Positions 27,786-36,387 are shown, counted from the first letter of the stretch. The stretch is 64,000 nucleotides of DNA from an uncultured Peptostreptococcaceae bacterium (GCA_949740445.1 CATJIF010000041.1:1-64000), one strand, 5' to 3'. Notes: generated by a model from the letters alone, not told the origin. Made by a program: numbers and translations.

Positions 27786-29250
27786 ACGACCACCCCTTTT
27801 CTCTCCCCACAGAATTTTTTAGAACCGCCGTAAGCTGCCAGTCAAAGCCCGTACAGCAGTCTTCCAGTATAAACTCTTCACCGAAATGGCGACTCATATT
27901 CAGCTGAATCAAATCCATCATCCTCACGATTTTAGTCTCCTGTCCCCGAAGCAGCAGTAAAAGCTGCAGATGTGTTTCGTAGGACAAAGTAAAAGCGGAT
28001 TCTCTCTCTTCATCCTGGCCTCCCAGCATTCGGAAATTTCCGGCGGTTTTCAAAACTGGCAGCCGACTGCCTTCCATCAGCTTCTTTACGTCGCCTCCGG
28101 CTTCCCCCGCACAAAGGGAAGAAGAAATCAGCCCAAAGGCCACCGGATAGGGAATCGGAGCCGCCGCAGTTGCCATAGCGCTGACAGTCCGCCGCAGCTC
28201 CCCCTCCTTGCAGATAGCGGCCAGGTTTAAAAGTGTGCGCAGAAAAAACAACTCGGTTTTGGTTTTTCTGATATTTTCTCGATCTGACAGCTTTCCATGA
28301 AGGATATATTCCAGCTCGCAGTCAAACCAGCTGTCTCTGCGGTCTCTGTAATTTCCAAAATGCTGCACGGCATATAGATCCGCGTATGCAAAGGATAATA
28401 CCTCTTGAAGGCTCTGCATGCCTCCGGTGCACAGCTGCCTCCAGGAGCGCTGCGGCAATCTCTGTTCCTGTTTTCGGGATGGCAGCGCAGCAATGCGCTG
28501 TGGATCTGTCAGCGCATTACCTCCCTCTTCGGGGATCTCATCCAGCAGTTTTTTCCCTTTTTCTTCTCTTTTATCTGCCTCGCGCCTCAGTCGGCGAAGC
28601 AGGCGGCGTTGTTCCTCCTCCGCACTTTCGGAATTTTGCGCTGTCGCACTGCGGACGGATGCAAACTGTACTGCATCACCGCGAGCGGGCATATCCTCCG
28701 CTTCCTGCTGCTCCTGCGCCCACACACCTTCTTGGACCAGGGCAAACAGTTCCCTCATGGAAGAGATAAATTCCGATTCCTGAAGCATGGAAAACGCAGC
28801 ACCGTATTCCATAACGCGGTATATCTGCTTCTGCATTTCCTCTGCGCTCATCAGCGAATGCTGCTCGGTCTTTATCGTTGCTTCCCCTTCCTCTGCCCGC
28901 AACAGCCCCGTTTGAGAGGCCGGCCGCCAAAAAGGGCTGTTTTCGCGAACGAATTCTTCCATGCGCGATTCGATCAACTCTGTTTCGTTCCACATGGCGC
29001 AGATGCCATATTCCTGAAAAAGCTCCGGAATGTAATACGTCAGTACTGCCCTGCCCGCGTTGGCCGCGTTCCACTCCACAGCGCTCTGCAGCGTCCGGAA
29101 AGACGCTGCATTGTACAGCAGGGAAAACACGGAAACAACCCCGGCCAAAAGGCAGGTTAAAAGCACCGATACCGAACCGCTGCGCCTGAAATCCGCCCTT
29201 TTATGCCCCGCCGATTTCCCTCCGCCCCATCTCTTTTCTCCGCTTGTCAA
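27763..29250 (-). CDS. DUF5702-type Tad locus protein
   Basis: 495 residues with one N-terminal membrane segment (about 24-46, SGSVSVLLTCLLAGVVSVFSLL) followed by a large extracytoplasmic domain containing a charged Glu/Arg/Lys helix-rich tract (about 215-275). Sequence and position match the TadG-like/DUF5702 proteins of clostridial Tad loci, which are thought to be large pseudopilins. The start is TTG at 29250, with AAAGGAG seven bases before, overlapping the tadE stop as TTGA. No catalytic motif recognised. Confidence 0.75.
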   Translation of the reverse strand: MTSGEKRWGGGKSAGHKRADFRRSGSVSVLLTCLLAGVVSVFSLLYNAASFRTLQSAVEWNAANAGRAVLTYYIPELFQEYGICAMWNETELIESRMEEFVRENSPFWRPASQTGLLRAEEGEATIKTEQHSLMSAEEMQKQIYRVMEYGAAFSMLQESEFISSMRELFALVQEGVWAQEQQEAEDMPARGDAVQFASVRSATAQNSESAEEEQRRLLRRLRREADKREEKGKKLLDEIPEEGGNALTDPQRIAALPSRKQEQRLPQRSWRQLCTGGMQSLQEVLSFAYADLYAVQHFGNYRDRRDSWFDCELEYILHGKLSDRENIRKTKTELFFLRTLLNLAAICKEGELRRTVSAMATAAAPIPYPVAFGLISSSLCAGEAGGDVKKLMEGSRLPVLKTAGNFRMLGGQDEERESAFTLSYETHLQLLLLLRGQETKIVRMMDLIQLNMSRHFGEEFILEDCCTGFDWQLTAVLKNSVGREKGWSCDGISHY

Positions 29251-29615
29251 CTGCCACTCCTTTCTCCGAAGTTCTGGCCTCGCTCATCCGAAGGTTCTTC
29301 CTGTTCCGAAAACAGCTCTCCTATTTGCTTCAGGTGAAGCGCCCAGGCGCATTCCGATACGTAAAAGCGGCTGCAAACTCCCTGCGCGGTCTGCTGCGTT
29401 ACCGAAGCGAAGGTCCCTGGTACAGCCGCTATATCGCCGATGCGTTCCCTCTGCTGCTGCGCCTGCTGTTCTACCTGCCTGTGCGCCTCCCAGTTTTGAT
29501 GCCACTGGTCGTACCATCGCAGCATGAGGGAGCTGCCGCTGATGATAAACAGTAGGATCATCGGAAAGAGCACTGCTGCCTCTATCGTAGCTGTCCCCCG
29601 CCGCTTTGTGCTCAA
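29247..29615 (-). CDS. tadE: TadE-family minor pilin
   Basis: 122 residues; RRGTATIEAAVLFPMILLFI is the TadE prepilin signature, with cleavage after Gly-Thr/Ala-Thr region and Glu at +5-like position. The remainder is a short periplasm-facing or surface-facing helix and tail. Start codon TTG at 29615 overlaps the Flp stop as TTGA. Probably co-assembled or required for pilus biogenesis. Confidence 0.82.
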   Translation of the reverse strand: MSTKRRGTATIEAAVLFPMILLFIISGSSLMLRWYDQWHQNWEAHRQVEQQAQQQRERIGDIAAVPGTFASVTQQTAQGVCSRFYVSECAWALHLKQIGELFSEQEEPSDERGQNFGERSGS

Positions 29616-29845
29616 AAGCCGCCGCCCAGCAGACCGTCAAAGGTCGAATCCACAAACAGGACGATTTTCTCTTTGAAAATCAGTCCCACGGCCACAGCGA
29701 TGCAGATGAGGATCGCTACCTGCACCAACTCCATGCCGCTTTTCTGTCGATCCACATAGTATGGCCGTTCCTCTTCGTGCACCTGCTCCGGATAAAAAAT
29801 ATGGTTGCTTCTCTTTTCTTCCTGTCCGTAACGCTTGTTTTTCAT
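29612..29845 (-). CDS. flp: Flp1-family type IVb pilin
   Basis: 77 residues; SGMELVQVAILICIAVAVG and following IFKEKIVLFVD match the hydrophobic core of clostridial Flp1-type pilins. The leader before the core is unusually long, about 37 charged residues. ATG start with AAAGGAA upstream, 43 bases after tadC. It would be the structural subunit processed by a TadV-type prepilin peptidase, which is not in this window. Confidence 0.75.
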   Translation of the reverse strand: MKNKRYGQEEKRSNHIFYPEQVHEEERPYYVDRQKSGMELVQVAILICIAVAVGLIFKEKIVLFVDSTFDGLLGGGF

Positions 29846-29888
29846 TGTTGATTTCCTTTCTGTTTTTTCTTTTTTATGTTTGTTTTGT

Positions 29889-31235
29889 TTACCATCCTGC
29901 CAGCACCGGGCCTGCGGAAAGCATTAGCAATACGCTTAGAAGCAGAAACAGCGGTCCCGCTAATTTTACTTCCAATTCCCGGCAACGCGCCTCTTTCTGT
30001 TTCCACTGGCTTTCTATCATATAGCTTCGCTCCATGTTCAGCTGCTGCAGAAGCGACGCCGAGCCACGGTCGATGTGATCTGAAAGCATGGCCGCAAACC
30101 GCAGAAGCTCGCCGATCCCTGTCTGCGCTGCATAGCTGCAGAAGAGGGCGGCCGGCGGCTGGCAGGTTTCTTCTGCCTTGGCGCACAGAAGGCGCACGTC
30201 GCGAAACAGGCGCCCCTCGTCCTGCGCATCGCTTTGGAAGGCAGCCGCTGCCATCGGCAGTGCTTCTGATAAGATCAATCCCGCATTCATCATCAAAATT
30301 ACCTGATCCATAAATACGGGAAGCTGCTGCAATATCTGCTTTCGCGCTTCTTTTTCTTCCCTGCTTACGGCGCGGAACCGTCCCGAAAATGCCGCGGCAA
30401 AAGCGGCGGCTGCTGCGAGCAGTGCCAGCGCAGTATCGGATGTTTTCGCCTCGTAAGCGCTGACCGAAACACCCTCTTCCATGGCTTTGTGTATTTCCTG
30501 CATGCCGTTTTCTTCTTGCTTTAAGGAGGCTTCCAGCGTCTGGGCCAAAAGCTTCAGCGCTTGCTGTGCTTCCTCTTCTGTCTGCGGCGGAACGACAATG
30601 CAGTTAAACGAAAGGCTGCTCTGCTGCTCCCCGAAGGAAAGGCGTGCCGTTACGGTTACGGGAATGCCTGCACCTGCACCGATACCATTGACGAGGCCCT
30701 CTTTCGAAATGCGCTTGCTGTCGCTGCTATGGTAGTCGATGTTTACACCCGAGGAAAGTCTTTGGGGTAGGGACAGGGGCCCTGAAATTTCCTGAAGGCT
30801 GCGATTATTTCCCAGCATTTCCCGGGAAATTTCCGCCTGTCCTTCTTCGAGCAGACGGCGTTTTTCCCCCGCAGAAAGCGGCGGGGTTTCCGGCGTTTTC
30901 TGCGAAAGCAAGATGCGCTGCTGCACCTTCCCGTAGCTGAGGCACAGCTGTTTTCCCGAAAGGTCGTTCTCAAGTGCCCCAACCTCTGCCAGGCCGGATA
31001 TCTTTGATGCCACACAACTGACCAGCACCGCCGCTGCCATCGCCGCACACAGGCTGTAGCGAATTGCCAGTCGGCGCCGTTCCTTTTGCACGCGTTTTAC
31101 CAGCTGCTCTCTGTGCAGGCTTCCGTACAGAGGAAGCAGACGGTGTTGCCACTGTGCCTGGCTTCCAAGCGCGGTATCCGCCACTCTGGCGTACAGATTG
31201 GCGACACGGCTTTTCCACACGGTTGTCGTCTTCAT
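29889..31235 (-). CDS. tadC: Tad pilus platform protein TadC
   Basis: Inner-membrane assembly platform subunit. The ATG at 31235 overlaps the tadB stop as ATGA, so the longer frame to 31322 is rejected; this gives 448 residues. The C-terminal 200 residues carry the GSPII-F-type domain (QLPVFMDQVILMMNAGLILSEAL, ARCRELEVKLAGPLFLLL). The N-terminal half is an unusual extra region with a membrane helix (about 63-82) and an outward domain of about 180 residues, making it longer than typical TadC of about 300. Confidence 0.83.
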   Translation of the reverse strand: MKTTTVWKSRVANLYARVADTALGSQAQWQHRLLPLYGSLHREQLVKRVQKERRRLAIRYSLCAAMAAAVLVSCVASKISGLAEVGALENDLSGKQLCLSYGKVQQRILLSQKTPETPPLSAGEKRRLLEEGQAEISREMLGNNRSLQEISGPLSLPQRLSSGVNIDYHSSDSKRISKEGLVNGIGAGAGIPVTVTARLSFGEQQSSLSFNCIVVPPQTEEEAQQALKLLAQTLEASLKQEENGMQEIHKAMEEGVSVSAYEAKTSDTALALLAAAAAFAAAFSGRFRAVSREEKEARKQILQQLPVFMDQVILMMNAGLILSEALPMAAAAFQSDAQDEGRLFRDVRLLCAKAEETCQPPAALFCSYAAQTGIGELLRFAAMLSDHIDRGSASLLQQLNMERSYMIESQWKQKEARCRELEVKLAGPLFLLLSVLLMLSAGPVLAGW

Positions 31236-31921
31236 TGCCGCCCTCCTTCCACGATAGCAAAGCTCCACAGGATGGAGGATATCCAGCCCGCAAGGGCTGC
31301 CGTCATCACTGCCCGCCCCCACAACGTGCCGTACATGGGATGCAAGTAGTCAGAAGTAATGTTGATTGCAAACAGCATCAGCGGAACCATGGCAGCCATC
31401 AGCAGAAATTCCAGTCGCTTTTGCGCTGTCGCTGTCTGCACCTCCTGCCATAGCTGCAATCTTCTGAGCAGCGCGTCGGAGGTTTCGATCATAGCCCTCT
31501 GCAGATCCCCGCCCGTTTTTAAACACAGGCCGTAGACGAGAGCCACCTGCCGCAGCTCCGGAAGGCCGCTACGGCAGGCAAGCTCCGAAAGCAGCAGCTG
31601 ACCGGAGGCGTTTCCTTCTTCCATGGCTGTCTTTATAAATTCTGCCTCTCTCCAGAGAAATCCCTGCTGTCCATACGACGTTTTAAGCATCTGCGCACAT
31701 TGGCCCAGGCTCTCCGCAAGACCGGCGCCCGAGGCAAAGCCCGAAGAAAGTACGTAGAGAAGATCCTTCAATTCTTCGTAGAGCCTGCTTTTCTGCTTTT
31801 GCAGGCGGATGTTTTCGTAAAACGGCCGCAGAAAGAGGAATATCAACGCCGCGGCCACAGCCCCAACCCAGTGCCGGTAAAACAGCCATCCCAGCAATCC
31901 TCCTGCAGCTGCCGCGCTCAG
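31232..31921 (-). CDS. tadB: Tad pilus platform protein TadB, CTG start
   Basis: GSPII-F-domain membrane protein that pairs with TadC. The frame is open far into tadA (to 32125), but that extension is a shadow of the tadA C-terminus. The best start is CTG at 31921, eight bases after AAAGGAG and overlapping the tadA stop as CTGA; this begins directly with the expected membrane segment (LSAAAAGGLLGWLFY) and gives 229 residues. Conserved region: LYVLSSGFASGAGLAESL and TGGDLQRAMIETSDAL. C-terminal helices are present. Confidence 0.82.
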   Translation of the reverse strand: MSAAAAGGLLGWLFYRHWVGAVAAALIFLFLRPFYENIRLQKQKSRLYEELKDLLYVLSSGFASGAGLAESLGQCAQMLKTSYGQQGFLWREAEFIKTAMEEGNASGQLLLSELACRSGLPELRQVALVYGLCLKTGGDLQRAMIETSDALLRRLQLWQEVQTATAQKRLEFLLMAAMVPLMLFAINITSDYLHPMYGTLWGRAVMTAALAGWISSILWSFAIVEGGRQ

Positions 31922-33228
31922 ACAATAGGCTCCTTTCTCTTTGCTGCGCCAACGATAGACGGTATAGAGCCGCTTTCCCTGCTCTGTTTGCTTTCCTCCT
32001 GTTTTTGGTACATCCGATACCGCTGCAGTCTCCCCTGATCCCGCAGCTGGTTTTCTGAAGGGCGAAGCCCCTCGCCTGCCGAAAAATAGAACAGGGGATT
32101 TATTCCGATCTGCCCCGTTTCGCACGATATCACCTCCACGATTTCCATCACCCGCCTGGAGCGGTCCTGCAATCGGTCCATATGCACGATAATATCTACG
32201 GCCTCTGCAATCTGCGCCCGGATCGAATCTACGGGATATTCCACAGCCGATAAGAACATGGCTTCCATGCGCCGCAGCATTCCCGCCGGGGAATTTCCGT
32301 GCCCGGTGGACAGCGAGCCGTCGTGCCCCGTCTGCATGGCACCGATCATATCCACGATTTCACCGCCCCTCACCTCACCTACAATAATGCGGTCCGGCCG
32401 CATCCGAAGCGAAGCGCGTATGAGGTCGCCGATGGATATTTTTCCCTTTCCCTGGGCGTTGGCGTTGCGCGTTTCCATGCGCACTACGTTTCTGCCGCTG
32501 TCCGGTACCTGCAGCTCTGCGGAATCCTCGATCACGATAATCCGCTCCTGCTTTGGAATAAAGCCAATCAGCGCATTCAGCATGGTTGTCTTTCCGGAAT
32601 TGGTTCGGCCGCTGAGAAAAATATTGTATCCGGCACGCACCAGCTCTTTTAAAAACCGAGCCGCTTCCGTTGTCAGCGTATTGTTGTTTACCAGGTCTTC
32701 CATGGATATGCTGTGCTTTGGAAAGCGCCGTATCGTAAGAATCGGACCGTTCAGTGCAATATTTTTGCTGATGGCGCTCACCCGCGATCCATCGGCCAGC
32801 CTGGCATCTAAAATGGGGTTGGCGTCGTTGATTTCCCTGTGCACGGCCGCACCGATGCGCCGGATCAGCTGTTCCAGCTGCTCGGCAGAATCGAAGCTCT
32901 CCGGTATGCAGCTCATCGTTGCACCCCGTTCTATAAAAATTTTCTCCGGACCGTTGACCATGATTTCCGTCACCTTCGCATCCTGTGCGTAAGGCGTCAG
33001 GATATCCAGATCCCTTCGCAGGCGAAAAAACAGACGGCGTATCAGCTCTCCTATCTCCCTGTGCGAGCATCCCCTGTTTTTCGGCCACGACAGTACCGCT
33101 TCTTCGATCAGCTTCGCCGCTTCTTCGTCAGTCAGGCTGCTTCCGCTGCTGATCAACTTTTCCTGGCAGAGCTTTAAAAGCGTTTCGTATTCCACTCTGC
33201 TCCGCAGCTCATCCCACGTCGGATACAA
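31918..33228 (-). CDS. tadA: Tad secretion ATPase TadA/CpaF
   Basis: Hexameric traffic ATPase that powers Tad pilus assembly. N-terminal domain ends with VTEIMVNGPEKIFIE; Walker A GRTNSGKTTMLNAL, Asp box (IVIEDSAEL), Walker B (RMRPDRIIVGEVRGGE) and His box (MQTGHDGSLSTGHGNSP) are all intact. 436 residues. Start TTG at 33228, 20 bases inside the tadZ-like gene. Last residues overlap tadB. Confidence 0.94.
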   Translation of the reverse strand: MYPTWDELRSRVEYETLLKLCQEKLISSGSSLTDEEAAKLIEEAVLSWPKNRGCSHREIGELIRRLFFRLRRDLDILTPYAQDAKVTEIMVNGPEKIFIERGATMSCIPESFDSAEQLEQLIRRIGAAVHREINDANPILDARLADGSRVSAISKNIALNGPILTIRRFPKHSISMEDLVNNNTLTTEAARFLKELVRAGYNIFLSGRTNSGKTTMLNALIGFIPKQERIIVIEDSAELQVPDSGRNVVRMETRNANAQGKGKISIGDLIRASLRMRPDRIIVGEVRGGEIVDMIGAMQTGHDGSLSTGHGNSPAGMLRRMEAMFLSAVEYPVDSIRAQIAEAVDIIVHMDRLQDRSRRVMEIVEVISCETGQIGINPLFYFSAGEGLRPSENQLRDQGRLQRYRMYQKQEESKQSRESGSIPSIVGAAKRKEPIV

Positions 33229-34192
33229 AGGAAATCACCTGCCTTTGCAGCTGTGCGCCGGAATCCGCAAAGCAGACGGCTGCCGCTTTTTTACGCGCCT
33301 GCAGGCCCCGCATAAAGCGCGAAAGCCGCTTCCATCGAACATCCTCTGCGTCTTTTTCCTCCGGTTTTAGGTAAACGCAAGCTGTAATCGGCTCGGGAAA
33401 TGCCTCTGTCGCCTGGCCGCCTCCATCGCAGGCCCACAGCACCACGGCGGCAAATTCCCGGCATCCGCACAGCGCTGTCAGCAGGATCTTCCATTCCTCC
33501 GGCTGCAACAGGCGCAACGCATTGAGGCTCCAGGAAGGCGGAAGACTGCATACGCCCTCTTCGAAGCGCAGCAGCTGTTCCACAGTCTGCTTCGCAGGCG
33601 GGCATCCCGCTTTTTTCTTCTGAACGACATAATATAAAAATTCTTCCAGCGTCGTCGCCGGCCCTGCTTCTCCTTCCCTCCTCCCTTTCGGCAATTCCTC
33701 GCTTGTAAAAAGCTCCGCAGTTAAAAACAGCACCGGATGTTCTTCTGCTGCGGCTATCTGCCGCGCCAGGCGCAAACCCTCGCTCTCATCTGCCTGCCAC
33801 GCCCCGGCCAGTATGACAGGCGGCAGCCCTTTTCGCATCGCCCAGTCCCGTTCGGCTTCTGCTTCTGCGGCGAAGAGAAGCTCCCAAAGACGCAGGAGAA
33901 TCTGCGAAAAGTCTGCGTATTTCCAAACCGCAGCCATCCCCGAAATCCGCTGCCCGCTCTCTGCCACCTCTTTATTTTCCGTCAAAAGCAGCGTGCGCCC
34001 CTTCTGATTTTCCGGGATTTCGCCCGAAAATTCTTCCGGTACGATAATTCCCAGAAAGGTGGCGCTTTCGGCTGCCCGCGCCCCGGGCCGGGCCAGCTGC
34101 ACGCGGTATTCTACCTCTTCTGCCATCCGGCAGGCAAATGCTTCGCCGTATTCGCCCTGCTCCAAAATCAATAAAATCTGTTCGTTTCTCAC
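33209..34192 (-). CDS. TadZ/CpaE-like protein without a P-loop
   Basis: 327 residues. Layout resembles TadZ/CpaE: receiver-like N-terminal half and a ParA/MinD-like C-terminal half (LPPVILAGAW..., HPVLFLTAELF). Where a Walker A would be, the sequence reads GAWQADESEGLRLA, with no GK[ST], so ATP binding is probably lost. Such proteins position the Tad machine at the cell pole or membrane. The start codon is GTG at 34192; the overlapping ATG at 34194 would run into TGA at once. First gene of the operon. Confidence 0.6.
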   Translation of the reverse strand: MRNEQILLILEQGEYGEAFACRMAEEVEYRVQLARPGARAAESATFLGIIVPEEFSGEIPENQKGRTLLLTENKEVAESGQRISGMAAVWKYADFSQILLRLWELLFAAEAEAERDWAMRKGLPPVILAGAWQADESEGLRLARQIAAAEEHPVLFLTAELFTSEELPKGRREGEAGPATTLEEFLYYVVQKKKAGCPPAKQTVEQLLRFEEGVCSLPPSWSLNALRLLQPEEWKILLTALCGCREFAAVVLWACDGGGQATEAFPEPITACVYLKPEEKDAEDVRWKRLSRFMRGLQARKKAAAVCFADSGAQLQRQVISFVSDVG

Positions 34193-34252
34193 ATAAATCC
34201 TCCCCCTTTTGTCTCTCTTTCTATTTGATATCCATTATTTATTTTCATTTCC

Positions 34253-34305
34253 ATTTTACTACATTTTCCTTTCTTTTCCAATCTCTTTCATTCGAAAATT
34301 TTCGA
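34253..34305 (-). promoter_or_regulatory. Tad operon promoter and upstream palindrome
   Basis: Minus-strand TTGGAA (34281-34276) and TAAAAT (34258-34253), 17 bases apart, form a plausible promoter about 60 bases before the tadZ-like start. Ten bases further upstream lies the perfect 14-base palindrome TCGAAAATTTTCGA (34292-34305), a possible regulator site. Confidence 0.5.
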
Positions 34306-34411
34306 CAAAAAATGACAAAAGCGCCCCACAGGACAGGCGCAAAGCATCGGTTTCTTCCAAGCTCTGTACTGTGAAACGCTCTTTTATTTTATGCGGCGTG
34401 CAATGACAAAG

Positions 34412-35860
34412 TTATTCTGCGGACGATCTCAAATACAATTCGGGATCGCAGGCCTCTGCCTCTCTAAAGAGGTAAAATCCCAGGCAGGGTCCGGTAGCCA
34501 TGCCGGTAGCGCCAACGGTGCCGATTCTCTGCCCGCAGGCGACTGCATCGCCCTGCGCCACCTGGATTTCTTTGCAGTGCGTGTATCTGGTCCGCCACCC
34601 GTTTGCGTGGTCGATCTGCAGGTAATTCCCCTGCTGGCTGTCCCATCCCACTTCGCAGACGAAGCCGTCTGCCGCTGCTGAGATTTCGCTTCCCTGCGCA
34701 CTTCCCTTTGTGCTGCCGATAGTAATGTGGTCGACGAATACACCGGAGTCTGTCGTTCCAAAGGGGCAGGTAACGCTAAGGGCTGTCGCTGCCGGCCACA
34801 GCAGCGTAAATTCCGTTTCCGATGGAAGTTCTCTGTAGGTTCCCGCTTCTGCGCCGACCTGCACCTGGGCAGCAAATACTGTTGTTACGCTTAGGATAAG
34901 CAGCAGTGTCGCTACTGCTGCCAACGCTGATTTCTTTTTTATGTTCATAATTTCTCCTATTCTCTTTTCCATACCGCTGCCGCTGAAATGGCTGTACAGC
35001 GGCAAGCCGCCATGTCTTGCTTCTTCCACGCGCAGCAGAGCACGCGCATATTCCGCCTTCCGATCTTCGCCTGCCGCGTGCAACACCGCCTCATCGCAGG
35101 AAATTTCCAGGTCCTGATTGGCAAGCCCATACATCAGCCACACGGGGGGACAATACCAGTAGAGGCACAGCACCGCAGCAAAAAATGCTTTTTTTATATT
35201 ATCTCTACGCCTGAGGTGCACGGATTCGTGCATAAAAATGTATTGGATTGTCTCCGTATCGCTTCGGTCCAGTCCCTTCGGAAGCAGGATTACCGGATGC
35301 CAAAGGCCAAAGCTCAGCGGCGATGTGATCTGATCCGACACGCGAAGCTCAGGCGGCGACGCAGTCCCCGCAGACAGAATCTCGATGAACGGCAAGGGGG
35401 CTGTAAAAGGCAGCGAGGCACAAAACCGCCGGCGCCAGCGGATATAGGTGCTGATAAACGCTGCTGCAAGGAGTACCGTTCCCGCAAGCCAGACCAGTTG
35501 CGCCAGCCAGGCGATTTCCCCGGGGAAATCGCTTGCCTCTGCAAGTGTTGTGGCGATGGAAGCCGCCGCGCGTTCCGTTGTTGTTTCGGCAGAGACTGCC
35601 GGCCCGGCAAGCCATCCGCCCGCAACCAGGGGCGCTGATGCCAAAGAGCTGCACCATGCGCCGGCATTTTTTGCGCCGACGGATACGGCAGCGGACAGCG
35701 GCATAATCAGCCGCAGCCCGCACAAAAGCCACAGCGCCGGAAAGAGCCTCTGCGGCAGCTTTCGGCGAAAGCAGGCCCGCAGCGCGAGCACTGCTGCAAT
35801 CATCAGGCTGCCCCGCAGGCCGACCTGCAAGGCGCTCAGCTGCACTATATGTATGCTCAT
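34412..35860 (-). CDS. BlaR1/MecR1-type M56 sensor protease fused to a degenerate M23 domain
   Basis: 482 residues. N-terminal half is an M56 antirepressor-type integral membrane metalloprotease with HESVH (211-215) and the third ligand E252 in ISCDEA; a C-terminal membrane helix lies near 311-332. Residues 350-480 resemble an M23/LytM peptidoglycan peptidase fold (SAAADGFVCEVGWDSQQGNYLQIDH as two segments, RTRYTHC, GQRIGTVGATGMATGP), but the HxGxD metal motif is not kept and the C-terminal HxH reads CLG (459-461). It may therefore bind wall fragments rather than cut them. Lies 3 bases after blaI, so the pair is a signal-responsive regulatory unit. Confidence 0.85.
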   Translation of the reverse strand: MSIHIVQLSALQVGLRGSLMIAAVLALRACFRRKLPQRLFPALWLLCGLRLIMPLSAAVSVGAKNAGAWCSSLASAPLVAGGWLAGPAVSAETTTERAAASIATTLAEASDFPGEIAWLAQLVWLAGTVLLAAAFISTYIRWRRRFCASLPFTAPLPFIEILSAGTASPPELRVSDQITSPLSFGLWHPVILLPKGLDRSDTETIQYIFMHESVHLRRRDNIKKAFFAAVLCLYWYCPPVWLMYGLANQDLEISCDEAVLHAAGEDRKAEYARALLRVEEARHGGLPLYSHFSGSGMEKRIGEIMNIKKKSALAAVATLLLILSVTTVFAAQVQVGAEAGTYRELPSETEFTLLWPAATALSVTCPFGTTDSGVFVDHITIGSTKGSAQGSEISAAADGFVCEVGWDSQQGNYLQIDHANGWRTRYTHCKEIQVAQGDAVACGQRIGTVGATGMATGPCLGFYLFREAEACDPELYLRSSAE

Positions 35861-35863
35861 AGG

Positions 35864-36220
35864 TTACTCGCTTTCGGAAATCATCTGCCGCAGTCTGTCA
35901 AGCTGCTTGCCGGACAGCTTTTTGCTGCCTAAAAGCGAGGCGAAGAGCAGCTCCGGCGAGCCGTCGAACAGCTTTCCGATCAGGGCCTCGGCTTCGGCCT
36001 GCTGCACTTCTTTTCTCGCAATCAGCGCATGGCAGAGGAAGTTTGGCTCGCTGCGCTGCACCGCACCTTTAGCGATGCATTTTTTAATCACGGTATAGGT
36101 GGTGTTTACATTCCAGCCGGTGTCGCGCTTCAGCTCTTCGGCGATCTGCTTTGCCGTGGCATCGCCCCGCCAGAGCACTTCCATTACTTTCAGCTCCGAA
36201 TCGAACAGTTTGATATTCAC
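35864..36220 (-). CDS. blaI: BlaI/MecI-family transcriptional repressor
   Basis: 118-residue winged-helix repressor (DSELKVMEVLWRGDATAKQI, then WNVNTTYTVIKKCIAKGAV as recognition region) with a C-terminal dimerisation helix set. It is inactivated by proteolysis when the partner M56 sensor is triggered. Start GTG at 36220, ten bases after AGGAGG; a longer ATG-less frame to 36274 is less likely. Three matching dyads lie in its promoter region, so it is probably autoregulated. The target is unknown: no beta-lactamase is nearby. Confidence 0.92.
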   Translation of the reverse strand: MNIKLFDSELKVMEVLWRGDATAKQIAEELKRDTGWNVNTTYTVIKKCIAKGAVQRSEPNFLCHALIARKEVQQAEAEALIGKLFDGSPELLFASLLGSKKLSGKQLDRLRQMISESE

Positions 36221-36303
36221 GAAACAGGTTCCTCCTGACTTCTGCAAGACCTGCGTCGGGAAGCTGCCCGGCACTTTGGCCGCGCAGCCATTTCCCGCGC
36301 TTC

Positions 36304-36380
36304 CATACTATTATAATCGTATGCAAATATTATACTATCGCGATAGTTTTATTTGCATTTTTATACTATCATAATAGTAT
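36304..36380 (-). promoter_or_regulatory. Three BlaI-type operators upstream of blaI
   Basis: Dyads of the form ACTATNNNNATAGT: 36304-36323 (CATACTATTATAATCGTATG, one mismatch), 36334-36347 (ACTATCGCGATAGT, perfect) and 36363-36380 (ATACTATCATAATAGTAT). Centres are 27 and 31 bases apart. Candidate -10 hexamers TATAAT on the minus strand lie in the first and next to the second, so a bound repressor would block transcription. Confidence 0.75.
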
Positions 36381-36387
36381 GTGCCTG

